The position numbers were made by a program, and so were the translations under genes. Source: Candidatus Hydrogenedentota bacterium (GTDB lineage Bacteria; Hydrogenedentota; Hydrogenedentia; Hydrogenedentales; SLHB01). From it: 6,023 bases of DNA. The stretch lies in contig PUMX01000425.1 of NCBI GenBank assembly GCA_003552485.1, positions 1 to 6,023 of the forward strand. The letters are read 5' to 3'. Shown here piece by piece: positions 1-6,023 of this stretch. The notes beneath the pieces were generated by a model that was given only the letters and a program-made list of their open reading frames with translations, was not told the DNA's origin and did no database searches. Position 1 is the first letter of the stretch. The number at the start of each line of letters is the position of its first letter.

Positions 1-1350
1 CCACCGCGGGCTGCCGCCGCCAATGACAAACCGCCAAACTTCGTCATCATCTTTACCGATGACATGGGCTGGGGCGATATCGGCTATTTTGGCCATCCCA
101 CGATCCGCACCCCCAACCTCGATCGAATGATCGTCGAGGGACAGAAGTGGACCAGTTTCTACATGGCCGCTTCCGTATGCACGCCCAGCCGCGCCGCCCT
201 GATGACGGGGCGCTATCCCATCCGCAGCGGCATGTGTTCGGATCAGCGCCGCGTGCTTTTCCCGGACTCGAACGGCGGATTGCCGCAATCCGAACTGACG
301 ATCGCCGGCGCCCTGAAGCCAGCCGATTACGCCACCGCCTGCATTGGCAAGTGGCACCTCGGCCACCTGCCCGAATTTCTGCCCACGCGGCACGGATTCG
401 ACTATTACTACGGCATTCCTTACTCCAACGACATGGATCTGGAACCGCCCGAGGGCATGACCCGGCGGGAAGCGGTTTTGCAGCCGGAGAGCGAGTATTT
501 CCACGTACCCCTCATGCGGAACGAGGAAATCATTGAACAGCCCGCCGACCAGACCACGATCACCAAGCGCTTTACCGAAGAGGCCGTCGAATTCATCCAC
601 GAACATCAGGACCAACCCTTCTTCGTGTATCTCGCGCACAGCATGCCTCACGTGCCCTTGTTCCGGTCCGAGGAGTTCGTAGACGTTTCGCGTGCGGGCC
701 TGTACGGTGACGTTATCGAGGAGCTCGACTGGTCGGTAGGCCGCATCATGGACACGCTCCGCGAGCTTGATCTGGCGGAGAATACGCTGGTGCTTTTCAC
801 GTCGGACAATGGTCCCTGGAATCTGCTTCGCGACTACATGTTGCACGCCGGATTGCCAGGACCGCTCCGGGGCGGTAAAGGCACAACCTTTGAGGCCGGC
901 GTACGTGTGCCGACGGTCTTCTGGTGGCCGGGAACCATCGAGCCCGGAGTGGTGATGGATATGGGCGCCTCGTTGGATATGCTGCCGACGTTCGCTTCCC
1001 TGGCGAACGTGGCGTTGCCGGATGATAGAACCTACGATGGATACGACCTGTCTTCCGTACTGCTTGACCAAGCGTCCAGTCCCCGCGACAGTCTTATCTA
1101 TTACCGGGGCGAACAGGTTTACGCGGCCCGCCAGGGACCTTACAAGGCTCACTTCATAACCGAGGGTTCCTATGGCAGCGGTCCGGAACGCACGGAACAT
1201 GATCCGCCAAAACTGTTTAATCTTGACGTGGATCCGCCCGAGCGCGCGAATATCGCCGAGGACCACCCGGATATCATCGCGGGTATCGAGGAGATGGTGC
1301 AGCGGCACAAAGACAGCGTCGAGCCTGTCGAGAATCAGTTGACGAAATAG
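1..1350 (+). CDS. Arylsulfatase A-like type-I sulfatase (5' end truncated by window edge)
   Basis: Hydrolyses sulfate esters, probably outside the cytoplasm. The frame is open from base 1 (449 visible residues), so the ATG at 64 is not the start: it lies after the conserved metal-binding Asp pair (visible residues D20/D21). The formylglycine motif C-T-P-S-R with following T-G-R has its cysteine at visible residue 60 (bases 178-180). Further family motifs are GKWHLG (K117, H119), the histidine in HSMPH (H217), the second metal motif S-D-N-G (D269/N270) and the lysine of GGKG (K293). The stretch after the cysteine, the G-I-P-Y-S-N-D motif and the C-terminal YKAHFIT with FNLDVDP strongly recall animal arylsulfatase A and its bacterial relatives. 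The alanine run at residues 4-7 just before the mature fold looks like the end of an export signal. All catalytic residues seem intact. The Cys-type motif needs a formylglycine-generating enzyme, not seen here. The natural substrate is unknown; ARSA similarity does not settle it. Confidence 0.95.
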   Translation, partial: PPRAAAANDKPPNFVIIFTDDMGWGDIGYFGHPTIRTPNLDRMIVEGQKWTSFYMAASVCTPSRAALMTGRYPIRSGMCSDQRRVLFPDSNGGLPQSELTIAGALKPADYATACIGKWHLGHLPEFLPTRHGFDYYYGIPYSNDMDLEPPEGMTRREAVLQPESEYFHVPLMRNEEIIEQPADQTTITKRFTEEAVEFIHEHQDQPFFVYLAHSMPHVPLFRSEEFVDVSRAGLYGDVIEELDWSVGRIMDTLRELDLAENTLVLFTSDNGPWNLLRDYMLHAGLPGPLRGGKGTTFEAGVRVPTVFWWPGTIEPGVVMDMGASLDMLPTFASLANVALPDDRTYDGYDLSSVLLDQASSPRDSLIYYRGEQVYAARQGPYKAHFITEGSYGSGPERTEHDPPKLFNLDVDPPERANIAEDHPDIIAGIEEMVQRHKDSVEPVENQLTK

Positions 1351-1372
1351 CTTCTCCGCTCCTCGACTCGGA

Positions 1373-1379
1373 AGAAAGG
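1373..1379 (+). promoter_or_regulatory. Ribosome binding site of second sulfatase
   Basis: AGAAAGG lies four bases before the ATG at 1384, within the 33-base gap after the first sulfatase. It supports the chosen start and reinitiation on a shared transcript. No promoter-like pair is evident in this short gap. Confidence 0.6.
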
Positions 1380-1383
1380 CCTC

Positions 1384-2859
1384 ATGAAAAGGACACAGCG
1401 CGTCACCCGCCGTGATTTCCTGAAAACAGCGTCCTCCGCTACCATCGCGATGGCCACGCTCGGCGTCGATAGCGCGCGGGCAGCGGATGAGCAGCGCCCG
1501 AACATTGTGTTCGTCTATACTGATGACCACGGCCCATGGGCGCTTGGCCTTGAAAACCCGCAGGTCCATACACCGAACATGGATCGCCTCTTCGCGGAGC
1601 AGGGCGCTCAGTTGGTCAACGCCTTCGTGGTTACGCCTGTTTGCAGTCCCGCACGGGGAACCGTGTTGACAGGCCGCTATGCCACGGAGCTTGGGATCCA
1701 CGACTGGATTCACCCGGATGAGCATGACGTCGGGCTCGATGCGGACGCCGTCACGTGGCCAAGCCTGCTTTCCGAAGCCGGCTACGCCACGGGTTTGTTT
1801 GGGAAGTGGCATCTAGGGCGGGCCGATCGGTTTCATCCCACGCGCTTCGGCTTCGACGAGTTCACCGGGTTTCTCGATCACGGACCGCCCAGCGACCCGG
1901 TGCTGGAGAAGGACGGGCGTGAACAGGCCTTCGAAGGCCTGACCATCGATATCCTTACCGAGCATACGATCGATTTCATCGAGCGGCATCGCGCCGGCCC
2001 GTTTATGGCGATGTTGAGCACGCGCTCTCCTCACCGGAGCTGGCAGGCGGTGGAGGAAGACCGGGCGCCATATGAAGGCGTCGACCTGGAGATTCCCGAC
2101 TACCCGGGCCTGGACGCCGAGCGCGTGCGGCGATACACCCGCGATTACCTGGCTAGCGTTACGAGTATCGATCGAAACCTGGGGCGCATCCTGGAACGCC
2201 TTGATGCGCTGGATTTGACCAGTAATACCGTCGTCGTGTTTACCGCAAACGAGGGCAACGCCTTGGGCCACAATGGTTTCTGGGGCAAGGGGAACGCAGT
2301 GTCCATGCTAACGGATCCCCCGCCCGGCACGGAGAACATTCCGGGCGATCGGCGGCCCAATCTCATGGACGTCGTGCTGCGTGTTCCCACCGCTATCCGG
2401 TGGCCGGGCGTCATCGAGCCGGGGATACTCATTGAGGAGACGGTTACCAACCTGGACTGGTTTCCAACGTTGTTGGCGATGGCCGGCGTCGAGCCGCCAG
2501 CCGATGGCGTATGCCGCGGACGCGACTTTCTCCCGCTGCTGACAGGCGCGGCCGTCAGCGAGTGGGACAACAACCTATACGCCGAATACTCGCCGCATCA
2601 CGGCATCCAGGCGCACATGCGCGCCTGGCGCACGCCGCAATGGAAACTTGTGCGCGACTTTTTGAACCCGTGGCGCGACGAATTTTATGACCTTGTTAAC
2701 GATCCCGAGGAACACGAGAATCTCATCCACGATGGCCGCTTTCGGATTCGCATGGCCAAGCGTGCGCTGCACGAGCGGATTGTCTCGAAGATGCAGGAGT
2801 TGAACGATCCCGCGGTTCACTTGGCGACAAGCGGCGCGAGTCTCGCAGTAGAACCGTGA
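1384..2859 (+). CDS. Tat-exported type-I sulfatase with atypical second metal motif
   Basis: Sulfate-ester hydrolase of 491 aa. The N terminus is a twin-arginine signal (T-R-R-D-F-L-K, residues 8-14), a weakly hydrophobic stretch (16-28) and a likely cleavage site near A-R-A-A (31-34), so it should be folded, and its cysteine converted, before export. Visible family motifs are the metal Asp pair D47/D48, formylglycine motif C-S-P-A-R with T-G-R (C87, bases 1642-1644), GKWHLG (K141, H143), S-P-H (H217) and K302. The second metal site reads F-T-A-N-E-G (288-291) where S-D-N/H/Q-G is normal. About 20 extra residues (roughly 306-330, containing T-D-P-P-P) separate K302 from the R-V-P-T strand, compared with the first sulfatase. 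The C-terminal subdomain has WKLVRDF (420-426) and DEFYDLVNDP (432-441). It is not a duplicate of its upstream neighbour: the two differ in subfamily features. Family is sure; activity is less sure because of the metal motif, and the substrate is unknown. Confidence 0.95.
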   Translation: MKRTQRVTRRDFLKTASSATIAMATLGVDSARAADEQRPNIVFVYTDDHGPWALGLENPQVHTPNMDRLFAEQGAQLVNAFVVTPVCSPARGTVLTGRYATELGIHDWIHPDEHDVGLDADAVTWPSLLSEAGYATGLFGKWHLGRADRFHPTRFGFDEFTGFLDHGPPSDPVLEKDGREQAFEGLTIDILTEHTIDFIERHRAGPFMAMLSTRSPHRSWQAVEEDRAPYEGVDLEIPDYPGLDAERVRRYTRDYLASVTSIDRNLGRILERLDALDLTSNTVVVFTANEGNALGHNGFWGKGNAVSMLTDPPPGTENIPGDRRPNLMDVVLRVPTAIRWPGVIEPGILIEETVTNLDWFPTLLAMAGVEPPADGVCRGRDFLPLLTGAAVSEWDNNLYAEYSPHHGIQAHMRAWRTPQWKLVRDFLNPWRDEFYDLVNDPEEHENLIHDGRFRIRMAKRALHERIVSKMQELNDPAVHLATSGASLAVEP

Positions 2860-2905
2860 ATCCCGCCACAACGCTTGCGTCTGCGCCAAGGAATCGTGAC
2901 TTAAT

Positions 2906-2915
2906 GGGGGAGGGG
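2906..2915 (+). promoter_or_regulatory. Purine-rich ribosome binding site of the permease
   Basis: GGGGGAGGGG ends one base before the ATG at 2917. The best GGAGG core (2909-2913) leaves only three bases to that ATG, which is tight. In-frame TTG (2926) and GTG (2932) codons are better-spaced alternatives, but would shorten the first membrane segment. The ATG remains the simplest choice. Confidence 0.55.
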
Positions 2916-2916
2916 T

Positions 2917-4281
2917 ATGGCTACATTGGGAGTGCTCCTGGGGCTTATTTTGCTCATCGGGCTCGCATTGCGAGGCGTGAACGTGCTGGTTGCCGCGCTG
3001 TTGGCCGCATTGGTGGTAGCCGTCACAAATGAACAACCGCTTGCCGAGGCCCTCATGGAGGGGTTTACCGGCCCCATGATGGGGTTTGCAGGCCAGTTTT
3101 TTCTGATCTTCCTTGTCGGCGCGATCTTCGGCCGGGTGATGGGCGAAACACGCGCCGCGGCATCCATCGCCTTTGCGCTGAGCGATCGACTCGGATTGGA
3201 GCGCGCATTGTACATTTGCACGCTCGCCTGTGTGGTGCTCACCTACGGCGGCGTGAATGTGTTTATTGTCGTATTCACGGTGTATCCGCTGGGACTCAGC
3301 TTGTTCCAACGGGCCAATTTGCCTAAACGCCTGTTGTTCGGGTGCATCATGCTGGGGGCCGGCACGTTCACGATGACGGCTTTGCCGGGGGCGCCTTCTG
3401 TGCAAAACGTCGTCAGCGCCGAGGGGTTGGGCACCTCCTTGACGGCGGCGCCATTCCTTGGTTTGCTCGCCTCAGCCATGATGTTCGGGCTCGGCATGGG
3501 ATATCTTGAGCATGAACGTCACCGCGCCAAAAGACGCGGCGAAACCTTCAAGCCGGCTAAGACTGACGTGCTCCCTGACAAAGAGCCCGATCCGCGGCGC
3601 TTGCCGCACTGGGCCGTTGCGCTCATTCCCTTGGTTGCAGTGCTCTTGATCATCATCACGCCGTTGTGGATAGCGGCGCTGGCGTACGGCGAGCATGCCG
3701 ATCTGCCGATGTGGCTGGCCTTCAGTCAGGCACAGCCGATGCTGTGGGCCTCACTCGCCATGACCGTAGGCGCCCTGCTGGCCGTCGTCCTGTTCTGGCG
3801 CCAACTGGAGCAGCCTTGGGCTACGGTCAGCCGTGGGGCCGAAAACTCCGCGCTCCCCCTCCTCAATACAGCGGCTGTAATAGGATTCGGCGGCGTGGTG
3901 CAAGCGACGGATGCATTTCAGGGATTCGCCGAACTCATGGTGGGTTCCGGACTCCATCCGCTCATCTCGTCGGTGCTTTCCATTAACATCGTGGCGGGTA
4001 TTGTCGGTTCAGCCTCTGGTGGGCTCGGTATCTTCATGGAAGCCTTGGCCCCATACTACCTCGAGCAAGGGATCCACGCCGATACCCTCCACCGCATCGT
4101 CGCCATTGGCAGCGGTGGCCTGGATAGTCTGCCGCATTCCGGCGCGGTCATCACCGCCCTCACGGTGATGGGGCTTTCCCATCGGGAGGCGTATAAGGAC
4201 GGGTTTGTGGTGACTGTGCTCGCGCCCTTGGCCACCCTCGCAATCCTATTGACGGGGGGACTGCTGTTGAATATCTGGTAA
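2917..4281 (+). CDS. GntP-family permease (gluconate/organic-acid type transporter)
   Basis: An inner-membrane secondary transporter of 454 aa, a normal length for the GntP family, whose known members take up gluconate, related sugar acids or hydroxy acids, usually with protons. By eye there are about 12 hydrophobic segments (near residues 3-18, 21-37, 57-75, 95-127 as a long or double span, 138-157, 177-196, 231-256, 272-293, 312-330, 346-375, 393-418, 429-451). A charged loop at 197-230 divides the halves. Family-like stretches are F-L-V-G-A-I-F-G (65-72), the glycine/serine-rich S-A-S-G-G-L-G (365-371) and G-G-L-D-S-L-P-H-S-G-A-V (400-411) followed by G-L-S-H-R-E-A-Y-K-D (419-428). It follows the second sulfatase by 57 bases and probably shares its transcript, so it may import an acidic product of the sulfated substrate (inference). 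The exact substrate cannot be read from sequence. Confidence 0.88.
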   Translation: MATLGVLLGLILLIGLALRGVNVLVAALLAALVVAVTNEQPLAEALMEGFTGPMMGFAGQFFLIFLVGAIFGRVMGETRAAASIAFALSDRLGLERALYICTLACVVLTYGGVNVFIVVFTVYPLGLSLFQRANLPKRLLFGCIMLGAGTFTMTALPGAPSVQNVVSAEGLGTSLTAAPFLGLLASAMMFGLGMGYLEHERHRAKRRGETFKPAKTDVLPDKEPDPRRLPHWAVALIPLVAVLLIIITPLWIAALAYGEHADLPMWLAFSQAQPMLWASLAMTVGALLAVVLFWRQLEQPWATVSRGAENSALPLLNTAAVIGFGGVVQATDAFQGFAELMVGSGLHPLISSVLSINIVAGIVGSASGGLGIFMEALAPYYLEQGIHADTLHRIVAIGSGGLDSLPHSGAVITALTVMGLSHREAYKDGFVVTVLAPLATLAILLTGGLLLNIW

Positions 4282-4292
4282 CGGACCAGCCG

Positions 4293-4306
4293 GGTCGTCG
4301 GTCGTC
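4293..4306 (+). repeat. Perfect 7-base tandem repeat after the permease gene
   Basis: GGTCGTC occurs twice head to tail, 12 bases past the permease stop. Two copies of seven bases may arise by chance; no function can be assigned. Confidence 0.4.
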
Positions 4307-4351
4307 TCTTGCGGTGTATTGTGTAGCGGACGTGTTGTCGAGTATGCAAGA

Positions 4352-4364
4352 CGCCCGATGGGCG
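4352..4364. other. Perfect GC-rich hairpin directly upstream of the aldehyde dehydrogenase promoter
   Basis: CGCCC-GAT-GGGCG forms a five-base-pair stem with a three-base loop. It ends seven bases before the -35 box and 70 bases after the permease stop. It could help end the upstream transcript or be a small protein-binding palindrome. There is no T-run on either side, so it is not a canonical intrinsic terminator. Confidence 0.4.
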
Positions 4365-4371
4365 AAATCGG

Positions 4372-4400
4372 TTGACAAACACGAGGCGGTAAACTAGGCT
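4372..4400 (+). promoter_or_regulatory. Sigma70-like promoter for the aldehyde dehydrogenase gene
   Basis: A perfect -35 hexamer TTGACA (4372-4377) is followed after exactly 17 bases by TAGGCT (4395-4400), which matches the -10 consensus at its first, second and last positions. Transcription would begin near 4407, giving a leader of about 100 bases before the ATG at 4509. It sits in the only sizeable gap between same-strand genes and coincides with the composition change, which supports an independent transcription unit. Confidence 0.6.
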
Positions 4401-4419
4401 GTACGCGCTGACGCTCGTA

Positions 4420-4476
4420 ATGCATGATTCGCACTGTCCCTTCTTGCGTATGAGGCAGTTCGCGGCTTTCTATTGA
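4420..4476 (+). CDS. Possible 18-codon leader micro-ORF (speculative)
   Basis: ATG at 4420 opens a frame of 18 codons ending in TGA at 4474-4476, inside the predicted leader of the aldehyde dehydrogenase mRNA. Its stop overlaps a TTG (4473-4475) that is in frame with the dehydrogenase, the kind of overlap seen in translational coupling. No convincing ribosome binding site precedes it and the peptide shows no recognisable attenuation pattern such as repeated codons of one amino acid. It may well be chance. Confidence 0.15.
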   Translation: MHDSHCPFLRMRQFAAFY

Positions 4477-4496
4477 TTGTGCCCAACAAACGTAAC

Positions 4497-4505
4497 GGAT
4501 TGGAA
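4497..4505 (+). promoter_or_regulatory. Weak ribosome binding site deciding the dehydrogenase start
   Basis: GGATTGGAA contains GGA nine bases and GGAA three bases before the ATG at 4509. The alternative TTG at 4473 has no purine-rich box at a useful distance (the nearest, GAGGCAG, is about 15 bases away), which favours the ATG. Confidence 0.4.
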
Positions 4506-4508
4506 ATA

Positions 4509-5897
4509 ATGCAGACGTTGAAGTTCGCCGATACGGTGGCGCAGCAACGAAGCTATTTCGAAACAGATGCGACCAAAAGCATTGATTTCCGACGCGATAA
4601 CCTACAAAAGCTTAAACGCATACTCCGGGATCATGAGATCGAGCTTCACCGCGCTATAGAAGCTGACTTCAACAAGAGTTATTTCGAAACTTTCTTGGCT
4701 GAATTCGCTCGCCTGTCCATAGATATTGAGCATACAATACGCAACCTGAAAAAGTGGTCTAGAAAACGTCGAGCACCTACCAATATCATCAACTTTCCCG
4801 CAACGAGCTATCTCGTTCCGGAGCCGCTGGGCGTCTGTCTCATTATTGGAACATGGAACTTCCCCTATCAGATCTCACTCTCTCCTCTTGTCTCCTGTAT
4901 AGCTGCGGGTAATACCGCAATCGTGAAGCCCAGTGAGCTTGCTTCGAATACCTCGTCCGCCATGGCTAGAATTATAAACGATGCTTTTCCGCCGGAGTAC
5001 ATTCACGTAATTGAGGGAGGGGTAGATGAAACCAGCGTTCTATTGGAGCAACGTTTTGACAAGATATTTTTTACCGGCAGTACAAGAGTAGGACGCATTG
5101 TATATCGCGCCGCCGCCGAACATCTCACTCCTGTAACGCTCGAGTTAGGGGGGAAGGGGCCGGCTATCGTCAATGACGATTGCAACCTTGAGCAGAGCGT
5201 GAAGCGCCTGGTCTGGGCGAAGTATCTGAACGCGGGGCAGGTGTGCATCGCGCCGGATTATGTATTGGTGCACGAAAGCATAAGGGATGCCTTCCTTTCA
5301 AGCGCCAAGAAAAGTATCGAGCAATATTCGTATTCGTTGGAGAATGGGAACTACGTCCAGATCATAAACGAATCTAACTTCAAGCGCCTTGTGAACCTTA
5401 TAGATTATGATAAGGTGTATTGTGGGGGAAAGACGGACGCAGAATTTAGATATATTGAGCCGACGATAATGATTAATGTAAGTCCTGATGATCCCGTAAT
5501 GCAAGAGGAGATATTCGGCCCGATAATGCCTGTGCTTTCCTTTAGTTCGGTTGACGAAGCTGTGAACATTGTTCGTCGCTATCCCAAACCGTTAGCGCTG
5601 TACGTTTTCGCGTGTAGTAGCCAATTTAAGAAGCATATTTTAGATAAGCTTTCATTTGGAACGGGGGCGATAAATGATGCCGTTATGCAGACAACTAATC
5701 CCTACTTACCCTTCGGAGGGGTGGGAGAAAGCGGTATGGGAAGCGCTCACGGAAAGGCCGGTTTCGACTCGTTCTCGCATTACAAAAGCATACTTGCAAA
5801 GCCGTTTTGGTTAGACTCGAATCTACGGTATTCACCTTACTCCGAGAGGAAATTGAAGGTGGTAAAGTGGATAGCAGGATGGGGCCGGAGGAGGTGA
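4509..5897 (+). CDS. NAD(P)-dependent aldehyde dehydrogenase, class-3 (ALDH3) type
   Basis: Oxidises an aldehyde to the carboxylic acid using NAD(P)+. From the ATG at 4509 it is 462 aa, the usual length for bacterial ALDH3-type enzymes; an in-frame TTG at 4473 would add 12 residues that do not resemble the family N terminus. Visible catalytic residues are oxyanion Asn N117 (G-T-W-N-F-P), cofactor-binding K140 (V-K-P-S-E), the dinucleotide-fold motif F-F-T-G-S (187-191), general base E212 (L-E-L-G-G-K) and nucleophile C246 (N-A-G-Q-V-C-I-A-P-D; bases 5244-5246). Also present are E334 in E-E-I-F-G-P and P-F-G-G-V-G-E-S-G-M-G (401-411). There is no signal peptide, so it is cytoplasmic; the basic C terminus ends W-G-R-R-R. 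All key residues are intact. Family relatives include coniferyl-aldehyde and fatty-aldehyde dehydrogenases, but the substrate is not deducible. The gene is more AT-rich than the upstream block and has its own promoter, so a role with the sulfatases is doubtful. Confidence 0.95.
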   Translation: MQTLKFADTVAQQRSYFETDATKSIDFRRDNLQKLKRILRDHEIELHRAIEADFNKSYFETFLAEFARLSIDIEHTIRNLKKWSRKRRAPTNIINFPATSYLVPEPLGVCLIIGTWNFPYQISLSPLVSCIAAGNTAIVKPSELASNTSSAMARIINDAFPPEYIHVIEGGVDETSVLLEQRFDKIFFTGSTRVGRIVYRAAAEHLTPVTLELGGKGPAIVNDDCNLEQSVKRLVWAKYLNAGQVCIAPDYVLVHESIRDAFLSSAKKSIEQYSYSLENGNYVQIINESNFKRLVNLIDYDKVYCGGKTDAEFRYIEPTIMINVSPDDPVMQEEIFGPIMPVLSFSSVDEAVNIVRRYPKPLALYVFACSSQFKKHILDKLSFGTGAINDAVMQTTNPYLPFGGVGESGMGSAHGKAGFDSFSHYKSILAKPFWLDSNLRYSPYSERKLKVVKWIAGWGRRR

Positions 5898-5918
5898 CGA
5901 CGAGAGTGTTGCGTCGTC
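5896..5918 (+). terminator. Stem-loop at the end of the dehydrogenase gene, possible weak terminator
   Basis: GACGACG (5896-5902) and CGTCGTC (5912-5918) are perfect inverted repeats that can form a seven-base-pair stem with a nine-base loop, beginning within the stop codon. No T-run follows, so intrinsic termination is uncertain; it may instead protect the mRNA 3' end. Confidence 0.3.
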
Positions 5919-6010
5919 GCAATTGGTTCACGGATATTCGATTCAGCGCAGAGGAGCCTTGAGGTCTTCATTGTGTGAATCGCTATTCGGACGCTCAAGA
6001 GAATCGCGGC

Positions 6011-6023
6011 GGGGAACTCATGC
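6011..6023 (+). other. Possible start of the next gene, cut by the window edge
   Basis: GGGGAA (6011-6016) lies three bases before an ATG at 6020-6022, the last complete codon in the window. The spacing is short but the box is good, and the strand agrees with all the other genes. Nothing of the product is visible. Confidence 0.25.

Noticed and set aside
64..66. ATG at 64 as the start of the first sulfatase
   Set aside because: The frame continues upstream to base 1 and codes the conserved P-N-F-V-I-I-F-T-D-D strand with both metal Asp residues before this ATG, so the true start lies left of the window.
147..536. 129-codon + strand frame inside the first sulfatase
   Set aside because: An Arg/His-rich out-of-frame product overlapping the formylglycine motif region of the real gene; a shadow frame.
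1813..2573. Two overlapping minus-strand frames (152 and 142 codons) inside the second sulfatase
   Set aside because: They lie wholly opposite conserved sulfatase sequence, lack family features and have no independent support.
2860..2916. A promoter between the second sulfatase and the permease
   Set aside because: TTGCGT at 2874-2879 faintly resembles a -35 box but no acceptable -10 follows at the right spacing before the ribosome binding site.
2575..3405. 276-codon open frame on the minus strand
   Set aside because: It spans the end of the second sulfatase and the start of the permease, both strongly supported on the + strand. Its product is rich in His, Gln and Arg with no recognisable domain, typical of an antisense shadow in GC-rich DNA.
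4056..4434. Minus-strand frames at the permease end and spacer
   Set aside because: They cover the conserved G-G-L-D-S-L-P-H-S-G segment of the permease, have low-complexity basic products, and no ribosome binding site or family match was recognised.
4473..4508. TTG at 4473 as dehydrogenase start
   Set aside because: It has no well-placed ribosome binding site and adds 12 residues unlike ALDH3 N termini; ATG 4509 has a modest box and gives the usual length. Not fully excluded.

Overview
The window (6023 bases) carries four large genes, all on the + strand: two type-I sulfatases, a GntP-family membrane permease and a class-3-type aldehyde dehydrogenase. No RNA gene, CRISPR array, insertion sequence or other mobile element is visible. 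The organism is a bacterium: there are Shine-Dalgarno-like sites, a Tat signal peptide and a sigma70-like promoter. Paired, diverse exported sulfatases, one with a twin-arginine leader, and a moderately high GC content in the first 4.3 kb suggest a sulfatase-rich lineage such as the Planctomycetota/Verrucomicrobiota/Lentisphaerota group or Candidatus Hydrogenedentota. That placement is an inference from gene content, not from a marker gene.

Bases 1-4281 look like one transcription unit. The first sulfatase is cut by the left edge: its reading frame is open back to base 1, and its start and most of its export signal lie outside. It closely resembles the arylsulfatase A type. After 33 bases comes a complete second sulfatase (491 aa) with a Tat leader, a CSPAR formylglycine motif and an altered second metal motif (A-N-E-G where S-D-N/H/Q-G is usual). 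After a further 57 bases and a strong purine-rich ribosome binding site comes the 12-segment GntP-type permease. A reasonable model is that the sulfatases remove sulfate esters from an extracytoplasmic substrate and the permease imports a small organic acid, possibly a sugar acid. The substrate cannot be read from the sequence.

Bases 4282-4508 are a non-coding boundary. They hold a small tandem repeat, a perfect GC-rich hairpin, a well-spaced promoter (TTGACA, 17 bases, TAGGCT) and a leader with an 18-codon micro-ORF. Downstream lies the aldehyde dehydrogenase. Its base composition is clearly more AT-rich than that of the sulfatase/permease block, so it looks like a separate unit with its own promoter and perhaps a different history. 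The last 126 bases hold a stem-loop over the dehydrogenase stop codon and, at the very edge, an ATG behind a GGGGAA box that may start the next gene.

Nothing here amounts to a clearly new system. The best candidates for a second look are the altered metal motif of the second sulfatase, the pairing of two different sulfatase types with a GntP permease, and the compositional break at about 4.3 kb.
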